NCBI RefSeq assembly: GCF_900100845.1 | Contig: NZ_FNFP01000001.1 | Coordinates: forward strand, 992,001-1,056,000 | Direction of reading: 5' to 3' | DNA: 64,000 nt | Origin: Natronincola ferrireducens | Lineage (GTDB): Bacteria; Bacillota; Clostridia; Peptostreptococcales; Natronincolaceae | Part shown: piece after piece, positions 54,343-63,218 of the stretch | Layout of the letters: each line of letters starts with the position of its first letter | Numbering within the stretch: position 1 is the stretch's first letter | Notes under the pieces: generated by a model | The model's input: the letters and a program-made list of their open reading frames with translations, nothing else | Database searches by the model: none | What the model was told of the DNA's origin: nothing | Translations under genes and position numbers: made by a program

Positions 54343-55215
54343 ATGAGATATGAAGGAAGTGTATATCGACCACCTAGTGAGGCCTATAGTCTAATCATAC
54401 AGGTAACCATTGGTTGCTCCCATAACCAATGTACTTTTTGCAGTATGTACAAGGATAAAAACTTTCGCATACGAAGCTTGGAAGAGATTATAGAGGACTT
54501 ACATAGGGCAAGAAATCACTATGAAAAAGTAAAGAGAATTTTTTTAGCCGATGGTAATGCCTTAGTATTAAAAAACCAGGATTTAAAAGGAATCCTCTTA
54601 AAAATTCAAGAACTGTTCCCTGAATGTGAGCGGGTAGGAATTTATAGCAGTCCTAAGGATATTTTAAGAAAAAGTGGGGAAGAACTGAAGGAATTAAGGG
54701 ATTGTGGCCTGGCTATTGCTTATCTAGGTGTGGAATCTGGTAGTGATAGAATCCTAAGGAATATTAAAAAAGGGGTTAATGCCAAGGAGATGGTGGAGGC
54801 AGGACAGAGGATTGTAGCATCGGGTATAAAATTATCCATTACCCTGATATCTGGATTAGGTGGGAAGGAAAACTGGAGGGAACATGCTATAGAATCTGCT
54901 AAGGTAATCAATGTCATCAATCCCGATTATTTAGGACTATTAACCCTATTGGTAGACCCCCATACCGAAATCCATAGGGAGATTCAAGAGGGCAGGTTTC
55001 AATTATTAAGTCCTCAGGAAGTGATGATGGAAACAGAAGAACTTTTAAAAAGCCTTAAGGTAGAAAATTGTATTTTTAGAAGCAACCATGCTTCTAATTA
55101 TGTGGCATTGGCTGGGACCCTTCCCCAGGATAAGGAAAGACTACTACAGGAAATAAGGGCAGTGATAGATGGAGAAGATGAAGATTACAAGTATGAAGGA
55201 CTTAGAAGACTATAG
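54343..55215 (+). CDS. Radical SAM protein
   Basis: 290 aa, the TIM-barrel-type radical SAM core. The cluster-binding motif is CSHNQCTFC near residue 28, i.e. Cys spacing of four then two, as in a group of Elp3/MiaB-like proteins, followed by the GGE-like region VESGSDRILRNIKKG near 127. A single core with no SPASM or TRAM domain; substrate unknown. ATG follows AAGGAGAGAAG. It stands alone and ends in a terminator. Confidence 0.9.
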   Translation: MRYEGSVYRPPSEAYSLIIQVTIGCSHNQCTFCSMYKDKNFRIRSLEEIIEDLHRARNHYEKVKRIFLADGNALVLKNQDLKGILLKIQELFPECERVGIYSSPKDILRKSGEELKELRDCGLAIAYLGVESGSDRILRNIKKGVNAKEMVEAGQRIVASGIKLSITLISGLGGKENWREHAIESAKVINVINPDYLGLLTLLVDPHTEIHREIQEGRFQLLSPQEVMMETEELLKSLKVENCIFRSNHASNYVALAGTLPQDKERLLQEIRAVIDGEDEDYKYEGLRRL

Positions 55216-55273
55216 ATAGGGTATCAACTTAATATTGACAGGAGAATGTGTCATATACAACTGTGGTAAAGAT

Positions 55274-55315
55274 AAAAAGCATAGAAAGGACTGAATTCTT
55301 CCTATGCTTTTTATT
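55274..55315. terminator. Bidirectional terminator
   Basis: AAAAAGCATAG pairs with CTATGCTTTTT, between the radical SAM gene and the convergent DUF3343 gene. Confidence 0.85.
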
Positions 55316-55596
55316 TATTTAGCAGTATTTAATAGCTTAGCAAACCAATTATGTTTACTATCTTTTTGTATTTTATGGACCTGGTCAAGCTCAATGTGGT
55401 GGCTATTACAAATATTTAATACAGCCTCTTTTAATTCACAGGGAAATTCTGCAGCTATACCACAGCTGGAGCTGACTTTTCTTGGTACTGGCATTAGTTT
55501 TACAGCTACATTATTTTCTTTTAGTACTTTTTCTGTGTTTAAAGCATGATGGGTGGTATGAAAGGTCAGTACACAATAATAATCCTTCAAAATCAT
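55315..55596 (-). CDS. DUF3343 family protein (putative Se/S carrier-like)
   Basis: 93 aa. Pattern of DUF3343: an N-terminal YYCVLTFHTTHHALNTEKVLKE block and central VPRKVSSSCGIAAEF with the conserved Cys. Members are found beside YedE and TusA-like genes and have been linked to selenium or sulfur handling; function unproven. ATG at 55596 (GTG at 55599 also possible). Last gene of a three-gene operon. Confidence 0.85.
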   Translation of the reverse strand: MILKDYYCVLTFHTTHHALNTEKVLKENNVAVKLMPVPRKVSSSCGIAAEFPCELKEAVLNICNSHHIELDQVHKIQKDSKHNWFAKLLNTAK

Positions 55597-55599
55597 CAC

Positions 55600-55812
55600 C
55601 TATTTCTTTATTAGTAAAGCATATCCATCACCTGATTCTTCTATATCCACATGAAGGCCTTGATTTAAAACAAAACGTCTAATGTTTTCTACTGCCACCA
55701 TTGAGTCCACTAATACTTGGAGACCTTCTTCAACAAAATTTTCAATAGCTTGCTTTGTCATTACAACTGGCTCTGGACAGGATCTTCCTCTAGCATCAAT
55801 AATTTTATACAT
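55600..55812 (-). CDS. TusA/SirA-family sulfurtransferase-like protein
   Basis: 70 aa. The hallmark CPEPVVMT (CPxP) with its reactive Cys lies near residue 12; the ferredoxin-like beta-alpha fold is complete. TusA relatives carry sulfur (or selenium) as a persulfide. ATG at 55812 is 10 nt after GGAGGT. The start overlaps the end of the YedE gene by 8 nt, and the next gene follows within 4 nt. Confidence 0.92.
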   Translation of the reverse strand: MYKIIDARGRSCPEPVVMTKQAIENFVEEGLQVLVDSMVAVENIRRFVLNQGLHVDIEESGDGYALLIKK

Positions 55813-56905
55813 TGGTACCAATACCTCCTTTAACAGTAGATCTCTCTTTGTTTACACTCTTTACAACACTATAACCGATGGTTAAAACAACAAGAAGTCC
55901 AATAATGACAGCAATTTTACCATTTAGGCCAACCCCTTGAGGACTTGCTGCCAAGGCAAAATTATGGGCAAAGGCAGCTCCCACCATTAACCCAAAGATA
56001 GTTATAGCTGCATCTGTGTCTCCCTCACCAGCCAATATTGTCTGTCTTAAGGGACATCCCCCTAAAAATACTGCTGCTATTCCAGCTAAAGTCATTCCTA
56101 GAAAGTTCCATACATGATCATTGTGGGCTATAGCCTGACCTTCAAACCCAATTTTAAAGGTTTCAAAGTTGAAAATAAGGTTTCCAATAAGTGTAAATAA
56201 AAATATTCCAATAAGTCCCCATAGATAATGAAAATCCTTGATTAAAATGATGTCACGAATACCCCCGGCTGTGCATAGTCTTGTTCTTTGTAAAACAGCC
56301 CCCACAGCTAATCCAGCCCCCAGTGCTAATATTATCGGTGCTGTCATAGATCCAGGACCACTTTCACTAAAGAAAATAAAGGCTGGAGCTGTTAACAATA
56401 AAACTAGGATAGCTATTGCAAAAGCAGGTGTGGTATACCCACCTACATCAGCTTGTTTAGAACTTTTACCCAGGGTAAAGCCCCTCTTTAAAAACTGAAT
56501 ACCTATCCAAATTCCTGCAACGTAGCCAAATAAACCAATAAAGGCATTTAAATCTCCATTGGCAAGACGAAGGATCATCCTTAAAGGACAGCCTAAAAAT
56601 ACTAGGGCACCAATCATTAAAAAGAAACCTAGAATAAATCGAAGTAGGGGAGCAGAACCACCTCTAGCCTTAAACTCTCCCTTGACCTTGGCCATTCCGA
56701 AGGCTCCTAAAATAAAGCCTGGAATTTCTGGTCTCAAATACTGAACAATGGCAGCCCTATGTAAACCTAAGCCTCCTGCTATGTCCCTAAAAAAACAGGC
56801 TACACAGATTCCCATGTTCACGGGATTGCCGAACTTTACTAAAATCGCTGCCAATAAACCTATCAAGCCTCCTGATGCAATAATTTTTCCTTTTTCTTGG
56901 TTCAT
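55805..56905 (-). CDS. YeeE/YedE-family transporter (putative selenium/sulfur importer)
   Basis: 366 aa, about nine to ten membrane segments in two similar halves. Conserved Cys-bearing motifs occur twice: FLGCPLRMILRLANGD and GGCPLRQTILAGEGD; CVACFFRD and RLCTAGGIRD also stand out. YeeE imports thiosulfate; YedE with TusA-like and DUF3343 partners is proposed to import selenium compounds. ATG at 56905 is preceded by GGAGGG. First gene of the operon. Confidence 0.9.
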   Translation of the reverse strand: MNQEKGKIIASGGLIGLLAAILVKFGNPVNMGICVACFFRDIAGGLGLHRAAIVQYLRPEIPGFILGAFGMAKVKGEFKARGGSAPLLRFILGFFLMIGALVFLGCPLRMILRLANGDLNAFIGLFGYVAGIWIGIQFLKRGFTLGKSSKQADVGGYTTPAFAIAILVLLLTAPAFIFFSESGPGSMTAPIILALGAGLAVGAVLQRTRLCTAGGIRDIILIKDFHYLWGLIGIFLFTLIGNLIFNFETFKIGFEGQAIAHNDHVWNFLGMTLAGIAAVFLGGCPLRQTILAGEGDTDAAITIFGLMVGAAFAHNFALAASPQGVGLNGKIAVIIGLLVVLTIGYSVVKSVNKERSTVKGGIGTNV

Positions 56906-57131
56906 TTTTGTTTCCCTCCATTTCATCTTTCCTTCACTGTCATTATATTAATTTTTTAACAAACTTAAAAATTAAAATTTACAATAAATGGTTATAAATA
57001 GATAGAGAATTTCTATAGGGTAATCAATGGTTAAATAAACTGGGGTTTAGAGACTTTATAAATAGAAGGCGTTAATAAAAGTTAATATGTTCTTTCACAC
57101 CGAATATTTTAAAAGGGAAGGGGGAGATAGG

Positions 57132-57518
57132 ATGGAGAGAAGAAAAAATTATGTGTGGAAGAAGAAGGGTTTTTTAGGTCATATTATTCTACATTCCAGC
57201 AAAAAACAGGAAAATTATAAAATACACTTTTTGGGAGCTGAGGAATTAGGAGAAAATAATTACAAAGTTCATCTAATGTATTGTTATAAAATAGGGTCCC
57301 CACAATCCGGGATAGGGTTGTGTAGCGTAAATATGAGTATTAATATTGAGATTGGAGAAAAGGTTAGATTTGAAGGTTTTTTCGGTATTATAGAAGAGTT
57401 GGTGGTAGAGTATAAGGAAGAAGACTGTAGATGTTATAATAAATTTTTCCCTATAAAACATATTAAATTTTTATCTATACAAAAGGATTACATTGAATAT
57501 GAGGTTCATAGCTATTAA
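57132..57518 (+). CDS. Hypothetical protein, 128 aa
   Basis: Basic start, then a beta-rich sequence with aromatic residues and four Cys spread through it; no signal peptide or membrane segment. I do not recognise a family. ATG at 57132 is 7 nt after GGGGGAGA. It lies 109 nt before the sigma-54 activator gene without a clear terminator between them. Confidence 0.6.
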   Translation: MERRKNYVWKKKGFLGHIILHSSKKQENYKIHFLGAEELGENNYKVHLMYCYKIGSPQSGIGLCSVNMSINIEIGEKVRFEGFFGIIEELVVEYKEEDCRCYNKFFPIKHIKFLSIQKDYIEYEVHSY

Positions 57519-57627
57519 AGGTAAATTTCCATCTAAAAGCAGGTAATTGTTCTTTAAAAGAGAAGTAATACAGTAGAAAATATTGAATTTTAAGATGATG
57601 CACATATGGATAAAAGGCGGTGAAAAA

Positions 57628-59685
57628 ATGCCTAGAAAAAAACTTACACTGATTACAGGCACAGAACAAACAAGACTAACCCTAACAAAACAGCTACAGG
57701 AATATCTCTCAGATATGGTAACGATCAAGAGCTATGCCATCGATGAGGGAATACCCAATAGGGTTACAGAGGGTTTGGTTGTTTTGTCTAGTTATCTTGT
57801 TCAGGAGGAATTAATGAATTTGGAGCTACTGGGGGATGGGTGCGACATCGTCGTTGCCCAAAGAACCATCAGCTATGATTGTATAGACGAAATTGTTCTG
57901 CTTCCTAAGGGAAGGGAGGTACTATTTGTTAACGACGCCCAAGCCTCTGCCCATGAAGGGATTTATATCCTCCAAAAGCTTGGGGTGGATTACTTAAAGT
58001 TTACACCCTATTTTCCCGGGATGGATGAAGTAAAGACGGATATAGATATTGCCATTACCCCTGGGGAGATAGACAAGGTTCCCAGCTTTATTAAAAAGAT
58101 TGTGGATATAGGACCGAGGATTATGGATTTTACCACCATCACAAAAATCCTATATCAACTTAACCTTCTAGATTATAAGGCGGAGGATTTATCCGATAAA
58201 TATTTAGAAAAAATTATTAATATGGCAAAGCGCTTAGCACAATTTACCAATGAAATAGCCCATCTCAATGAACATCTAAGCCTTGTACTAGATGGCTTAA
58301 ATGATGGGCTGTTGGTCTATGATTTACAGGGCTCCATCAGTGTTTTAAATGAGAATTTGAAAAGGATGTTGAAGATTGCTAATAGCAATCCTACTGGGAA
58401 AAATACAAAAGAAGTTATCTATAACAAAGCCCTGTTGAGATTTCTAATGGATAAGTCTATAGAGGGGGACAAAATCTTTTCTCTAGACGGTCTAGAAATT
58501 CTTATCAGAAAGCTATATCTATCCAATAGCAATCATATTATAGCTACCTTTAAAAGCATTAAGGAAACAATGGAAACCAATGATAGAATCAAGCAGGAGC
58601 TGATGAAAAAGGGTCACTATGCCAAATACACCTTTGAAGATATTATAGGAGGTAGTAATAAAATCATCAAAGTAAAACAAATTGCTCAAAAGCTTTCCAC
58701 TACAGATTTAACCATATTAATTGAAGGAGAAAGTGGGACGGGGAAGGAACTGTTTGCCAGCGCTATCCATCATGCGTCCAAAAGGAAAAAAGGACCTTTT
58801 TTAGCAGTAAACTTTAGTTCTCTTCCAGATGAACTGATAGAAAGTGAATTATTTGGCTATGAAGAAGGAGCCTTTACTGGTGCCAAAAAAGGTGGTAAGG
58901 CAGGGATATTTGAGGAGGCTGATGGAGGTACGATTTTTCTAGATGAAATTGGTGATATCTCCATGAAGGTACAGGCTAGACTTTTAAGGGTATTACAGGA
59001 AAAAGAAGTAATGCGGATTGGCGGTCACCATATTAAATCTGTGGATGTAAGAATAATTGCTGCCACCAATAGAGATTTATCCCAGATGGTTAAGGAGAAG
59101 TCCTTTAGAGAGGATTTATATTATCGCTTGAAAATGGGGTACATGAAGCTCCCACCACTACGGGAAAGAAAAGAAGATCTCCAGCTCCTCATTGATTATT
59201 TTATCAAGATTGAGTCGGGGGAAAGCATTGTTATCCAAGAAGATGCCTTAGGAAAGCTATTTAAGTATGATTGGTACGGTAATGTAAGGGAGTTGGAAAA
59301 TATTTTAAGTTATATGCTGGCGGTAAGAGAAAATAATCACTTAACTATAGAGGATATTCCCGACAAGGGCTTTTTCATAACCACCTCCAATCATGGAAAG
59401 GAACTAGAAAAAGAGCCTCCACCGGTATTAAAAGAAGATATGGTATATTTATTAAAGAAAATATACGAATTGAATCAAAAAAAACTACTGGTGGGACGAG
59501 AAAAACTGGCGGAAGTCAGTAAAATCACCTCCTACCCCATGACCCCAGCCCAAATCCGAGGGAGACTAGATGAACTTGAAAGACTTGATTTTATCAAGAA
59601 AAAAAGAGGTAAGCATGGAACCATTGTAACTCAGAAGGGAGAAAAATATTTAATGGCACTATTTGGCGATGAATTGGCTTTGTAA
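57628..59685 (+). CDS. Sigma-54-dependent transcriptional activator with wHTH C-terminus
   Basis: 685 aa. N-terminal ~200 residues: two alpha/beta segments resembling a sensory (PrpR_N-like) domain. PAS-like domain near 215-310. AAA+ domain from ~345: Walker A GESGTGKE near 367-374, the sigma-54 contact loop GAFTGA near 414, Walker B GGTIFLDEIGD. The C-terminal ~80 residues look like a winged helix (MTPAQIRGRLDELERLDFIKKKRGKHGT), not the usual Fis-type HTH. ATG at 57628 follows GGCGGTGA. It probably activates the sigma-54 promoter at 59855. Confidence 0.92.
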   Translation: MPRKKLTLITGTEQTRLTLTKQLQEYLSDMVTIKSYAIDEGIPNRVTEGLVVLSSYLVQEELMNLELLGDGCDIVVAQRTISYDCIDEIVLLPKGREVLFVNDAQASAHEGIYILQKLGVDYLKFTPYFPGMDEVKTDIDIAITPGEIDKVPSFIKKIVDIGPRIMDFTTITKILYQLNLLDYKAEDLSDKYLEKIINMAKRLAQFTNEIAHLNEHLSLVLDGLNDGLLVYDLQGSISVLNENLKRMLKIANSNPTGKNTKEVIYNKALLRFLMDKSIEGDKIFSLDGLEILIRKLYLSNSNHIIATFKSIKETMETNDRIKQELMKKGHYAKYTFEDIIGGSNKIIKVKQIAQKLSTTDLTILIEGESGTGKELFASAIHHASKRKKGPFLAVNFSSLPDELIESELFGYEEGAFTGAKKGGKAGIFEEADGGTIFLDEIGDISMKVQARLLRVLQEKEVMRIGGHHIKSVDVRIIAATNRDLSQMVKEKSFREDLYYRLKMGYMKLPPLRERKEDLQLLIDYFIKIESGESIVIQEDALGKLFKYDWYGNVRELENILSYMLAVRENNHLTIEDIPDKGFFITTSNHGKELEKEPPPVLKEDMVYLLKKIYELNQKKLLVGREKLAEVSKITSYPMTPAQIRGRLDELERLDFIKKKRGKHGTIVTQKGEKYLMALFGDELAL

Positions 59686-59801
59686 TGGTGACCGTTTAAA
59701 CCTCAAATAGAATGAGGAACTAGGAAAACAAATAATATTCCCATGAATATATAAATAATAAATCTATTTTAAACCTATTAAATGATTATTGTTTTAACTG
59801 T

Positions 59802-59849
59802 TTGACACAAAGTAAACCTTTTGATAAATAAAGGGAAACTTTGTGTCAA
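59802..59849. promoter_or_regulatory. Perfect 12-bp inverted repeat, likely activator-binding site
   Basis: TTGACACAAAGT (59802-59813), 24-nt spacer, ACTTTGTGTCAA (59838-59849). It ends 5 nt before a -24/-12 promoter and follows the activator gene. Wide arm spacing fits two half-sites for a dimer or oligomer. Confidence 0.65.
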
Positions 59850-59854
59850 TTTAT

Positions 59855-59870
59855 TGGCATGAAAAATGCA
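59855..59870 (+). promoter_or_regulatory. Sigma-54 (-24/-12) promoter
   Basis: TTGGCATGAAAAATGCA: GG at 59856-59857 and GC at 59868-59869, exactly 10 nt apart as required. Only the core C of TGGCAC and one T of TTGC deviate. It points at the YfcC-like gene at 60108. Confidence 0.75.
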
Positions 59871-59915
59871 TGTATATAGAAGAGCAAAGGCTTTATCTAT
59901 TATTTTTAAAGAATA

Positions 59916-60084
59916 GGCTATGTTAAAGATAGATGTTGATATTGTATAAATAAAATCATGACAAGATACTGAGTAATTGTCACTCTGAGGATAACGAAGA
60001 GTCTTAGATCCTTCCACTGCCTCAGGATGCCAGAATCCAAGAATTCATACAATGCTAAAATCAACAATAGTGTTTAACAGAGCC
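59916..60084 (+). mobile_element. ISL3-type MITE, copy 3 (169 bp)
   Basis: Same orientation and length as copy 1. Perfect 8-bp target duplication AAAGAATA at 59908-59915 and 60085-60092. It lies between the sigma-54 promoter and the transporter start codon, so it would be transcribed as part of the leader. Confidence 0.9.
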
Positions 60085-60107
60085 AAAGAATAAAGGGGGG
60101 TTCCTTC

Positions 60108-61793
60108 ATGTCAACAGAAGTAAAAGATGTAAAAGCAAAAAAAAGAAGTTGGGATATGCCAGATAGCTACGTTATCATTTTCTTTGTAGTTGTTTTGGCA
60201 GCATTATTAACTTATGTTATTCCTTTAGGGCAGTTTGATGTACTTTATAGGGCCTATGATCCTGAAGGCAATGTGGTGGCGGAGGTTATAGATGGAGAAG
60301 TAGTGGAATTTACAGTGAACAATGCAGCCTATAGGATTGATGCATCAGGAGATAGGACGGAGATTTATAAAGCAGGGGAAGAAGATTCTATCGGGAATAT
60401 ACGAAAAAATAGAGCAAGAGCTGTGGAAGTAACAGAGGGGGAAACAGTACAATTTACAGCCCTACAGGAGTATGGCGAATATATCTCTTCTGGAGAGAAG
60501 CAAGGTATTAAGCTTTTTGAAAAATGGGGTGGTGTAGGTTTCTTAAATTATGCCTTTGAAGGTATGGTAAAAGGAGATAAGTGGGGCTCAGCGGTGGGTG
60601 TTGTTGCCTTTATCTTGATTGTTGGTGGAGCCTTTGGTATTATTTTGAAAACTGGAGCAGTAGAAGCTGGTATTTTAAATATGATTAAGAGAACAAAGGG
60701 AACTGAAGTGCTGATTATACCAATTTTATTCTTCTTATTTGCCTTAGGCGGAGCTGTATTCGGGATGGGAGAAGAAGCTATACCCTTTGCCATGATTATT
60801 GTACCACTGGTGATAGCCATGGGCTATGATGCCATTGTAGGCATCATGATAACCTATGTGGCCACCCAAATAGGCTTTGCCACTTCCTGGATGAATCCCT
60901 TCAGTGTTGCTATTGCTCAAGGGGTGGCGGGTGTACCAGTATTATCTGGAGCAGGCTTCAGAATATTTATGTTTATTATATTTACTGCTGCAGGTATCGC
61001 CTTTACATGGATTTATGCCATGAAAATAAAAAAGGACCCTACAAAGTCTGTAGCCTATGAAAGTGATGCTTATTACAGAAATGATTTTAAGCAAAAGGAT
61101 TTAGAAGAGGTTAAATTTACAACCGGTCATGGTTTAGTATTATTAACAATTTTATTAGGTATTATATGGGTTATTTGGGGTGTAAATCAATATGAGTACT
61201 ATATTCCAGAGATTGCGGCTATCTTCTTCACTATGGGGTTGGTCTCAGGGATTATAGGGGTTCTTTTCAAGCTTAACAATATGGGGGTTAATGATATTGC
61301 AGATGGATTTAGAGATGGTGCCAAGGATTTAGTAGGAGCAGCTATGATCGTAGGTATGGCTCAAGGTATTGTATTGGTTTTAGGAGACTCTTCTCCAACT
61401 ACAGATACAGTATTGAATACAATCTTACATGGTATGGCCAATGTATTAGGTGGGTTATCTACTGCTGTAACAGCTTGGCTAATGTTTATCTTCCAATCTG
61501 TTTTTAACTTCTTTGTTGTTTCAGGTTCCGGACAGGCGGCTATTACCATGCCATTAATGGCACCGTTGGCACAGATTTTAGGGGTTAGCAAGCAAATCGC
61601 TGTATTGGCCTTCCAACTAGGGGATGGGCTTACAAACCTAATTGTACCTACCTCTGGATGTTTGATGGGGGTACTGGGGGTTGCTAGATTGGATTGGGTA
61701 AAATGGGCTAAATTCCAAATCAAGTTTCAGGGCATGCTATTCCTATTAGCATCTATTTTCATGATTGCAGCTGTAGTTATGGGTTTAAACTAG
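60108..61793 (+). CDS. YfcC/DcuC-like (arginine/C4-dicarboxylate type) transporter
   Basis: 561 aa with about 12 membrane segments. After the first segment lies a ~100-residue charged insert, usual in the YfcC family; then IILKTGAVEAGILNMIKR, GGAVFGMGEEAIPFAMIIVPLV, and the NFFVVSGSGQAAITMPLMAPL region near residue 465. Members carry amino acids or dicarboxylates. ATG follows AAAGGGGGG. It lies before an isoaspartyl dipeptidase gene, which suggests uptake of a peptide or aspartate-related compound. Confidence 0.9.
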   Translation: MSTEVKDVKAKKRSWDMPDSYVIIFFVVVLAALLTYVIPLGQFDVLYRAYDPEGNVVAEVIDGEVVEFTVNNAAYRIDASGDRTEIYKAGEEDSIGNIRKNRARAVEVTEGETVQFTALQEYGEYISSGEKQGIKLFEKWGGVGFLNYAFEGMVKGDKWGSAVGVVAFILIVGGAFGIILKTGAVEAGILNMIKRTKGTEVLIIPILFFLFALGGAVFGMGEEAIPFAMIIVPLVIAMGYDAIVGIMITYVATQIGFATSWMNPFSVAIAQGVAGVPVLSGAGFRIFMFIIFTAAGIAFTWIYAMKIKKDPTKSVAYESDAYYRNDFKQKDLEEVKFTTGHGLVLLTILLGIIWVIWGVNQYEYYIPEIAAIFFTMGLVSGIIGVLFKLNNMGVNDIADGFRDGAKDLVGAAMIVGMAQGIVLVLGDSSPTTDTVLNTILHGMANVLGGLSTAVTAWLMFIFQSVFNFFVVSGSGQAAITMPLMAPLAQILGVSKQIAVLAFQLGDGLTNLIVPTSGCLMGVLGVARLDWVKWAKFQIKFQGMLFLLASIFMIAAVVMGLN

Positions 61794-61821
61794 AAATTTT
61801 TCATAGATGGGAGTAATATTC

Positions 61822-62997
61822 ATGCTAAAAGTAATTAAAAATGGAGAAGTGTATGGACCACATTATCTAGGAAAAAAGGATATTTTCCTTGCCCACAACA
61901 AAATTGCATCGATTGCTGATGAAATTAACATTCCCGAGGGAATCATTGACATAGAGGTTATTGATGGGACTGGCAAACTGGTTATACCTGGATTAATAGA
62001 TTCTCATGTTCATATAGCTGGTGGAGGTGGGGAAGGGAGTTTCAAAACAAGAACCCCAGAAATCCAACTGTCAGACATTACTAAGGGGGGTGTTACTACT
62101 GTTGTTGGATGCTTAGGAACTGATGGGACAACAAGAAATATGTTGAATCTTTTAGCAAAGGCTAGAGGGTTAGAGGAAGAAGGAATTACTACCTATATTT
62201 ATACAGGCTCCTACCAAATTCCTATTAAGACAGTTACTGATAAAATAGAGGATGATATTGTTATTATAGATAAGATAATTGGTGTAGGAGAGATAGCCCT
62301 ATCTGATCATCGTTCTTCTCAACCAACGGTACAGGAGCTAAAAAGGTTAGCTGCTGCTGCAAGAATGGGGGGGATTCTATCGGGAAAAGCAGGTATTGTA
62401 AATGTACATTTGGGGGATGGAGAAGAAGCCATTGAATTGATTGAAGAGGTGGCAAAGACTACAGAAATTCCTATAAAACAATTTTTACCTACCCATATGA
62501 ATCGCAATGAATATTTGTTTCAGAAGGCTATATGCTATGGTCAAAGGGGAGGCTTGATTGACCTCACCACCAGTACTACACCAAAGTTTCTAGAAGAAGG
62601 AGAGATAAAGTCCAGTAGGGGGTTAAAAATACTATTAGAAAAAAAGGTTCCTATTGAAAATATTACCTTTAGTTCAGATGGTCAAGGAAGTCTGCCAGCC
62701 TTTGATGAAAATGGAGAATATGTGGGATTACAAGTAGGTAAGGTCACCTCTTTATATGCAGCAGTAAGGGAGACTGTTGTAGAGGAGAAGGTTCCTATGG
62801 AGGTAGCCCTACAGGTAGCCACATGTAATCCAGCCAATATCTTAAAGCTGTCTAAAAAGGGATATATTAAAGAAAATTATGATGCAGATATTGTCCTTCT
62901 GGATAAAGATTCCTTAGAAATTGATACGGTTATTGCTTTAGGTAAGGTAATGATTGAAAAGGGAGAAGTAAAGGTAAAGGGAACCTTTGAAGGATAA
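61822..62997 (+). CDS. iadA: Isoaspartyl dipeptidase (beta-aspartyl-peptidase)
   Basis: 391 aa amidohydrolase. Metal-ligand motif GLIDSHVHIAGGGGEGSF near residue 60, GVTTVVGCLGTDGTTRN near 96, SGKAGIVNVHLGDG near 190 with later His, and the Asp in TFSSDGQGSLP near 285. The dipeptidase cleaves isoaspartyl dipeptides arising from damaged proteins. ATG at 61822 is 8 nt after GGGAG. Same operon as the YfcC-like transporter, under the sigma-54 promoter. Confidence 0.93.
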   Translation: MLKVIKNGEVYGPHYLGKKDIFLAHNKIASIADEINIPEGIIDIEVIDGTGKLVIPGLIDSHVHIAGGGGEGSFKTRTPEIQLSDITKGGVTTVVGCLGTDGTTRNMLNLLAKARGLEEEGITTYIYTGSYQIPIKTVTDKIEDDIVIIDKIIGVGEIALSDHRSSQPTVQELKRLAAAARMGGILSGKAGIVNVHLGDGEEAIELIEEVAKTTEIPIKQFLPTHMNRNEYLFQKAICYGQRGGLIDLTTSTTPKFLEEGEIKSSRGLKILLEKKVPIENITFSSDGQGSLPAFDENGEYVGLQVGKVTSLYAAVRETVVEEKVPMEVALQVATCNPANILKLSKKGYIKENYDADIVLLDKDSLEIDTVIALGKVMIEKGEVKVKGTFEG

Positions 62998-63082
62998 ATA
63001 GTGTCTAGGGGAGGGTTTTGTTATTTTCAATTGCATAGTACAAACACCTCTGTTTTATACTATAATAATAGGAGGTGGTAAA

Positions 63083-63199
63083 GTGACGAAGGCGATTGGC
63101 AAAGGAAAAAGAGAGAAAAATAGATCTGGAAAAGTAGGTAAGACCATGGATCAAATTGATACTAAGGGAGCAACAACAGCGAAAAAGCCACCAAAGTAA
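63083..63199 (+). CDS. Small basic protein, 38 aa
   Basis: GTG at 63083 follows AGGAGGTGG. The product is Lys-rich and polar (MTKAIGKGKREKNRSGKVGK..., ending AKKPPK), with no membrane segment. It lies 19 nt before the DNA glycosylase gene, so it may be co-translated with it. The good ribosome site makes it likely real; function unknown. Confidence 0.5.
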   Translation: MTKAIGKGKREKNRSGKVGKTMDQIDTKGATTAKKPPK

Positions 63200-63218
63200 A
63201 AAGCTAAGGAGATTACTA

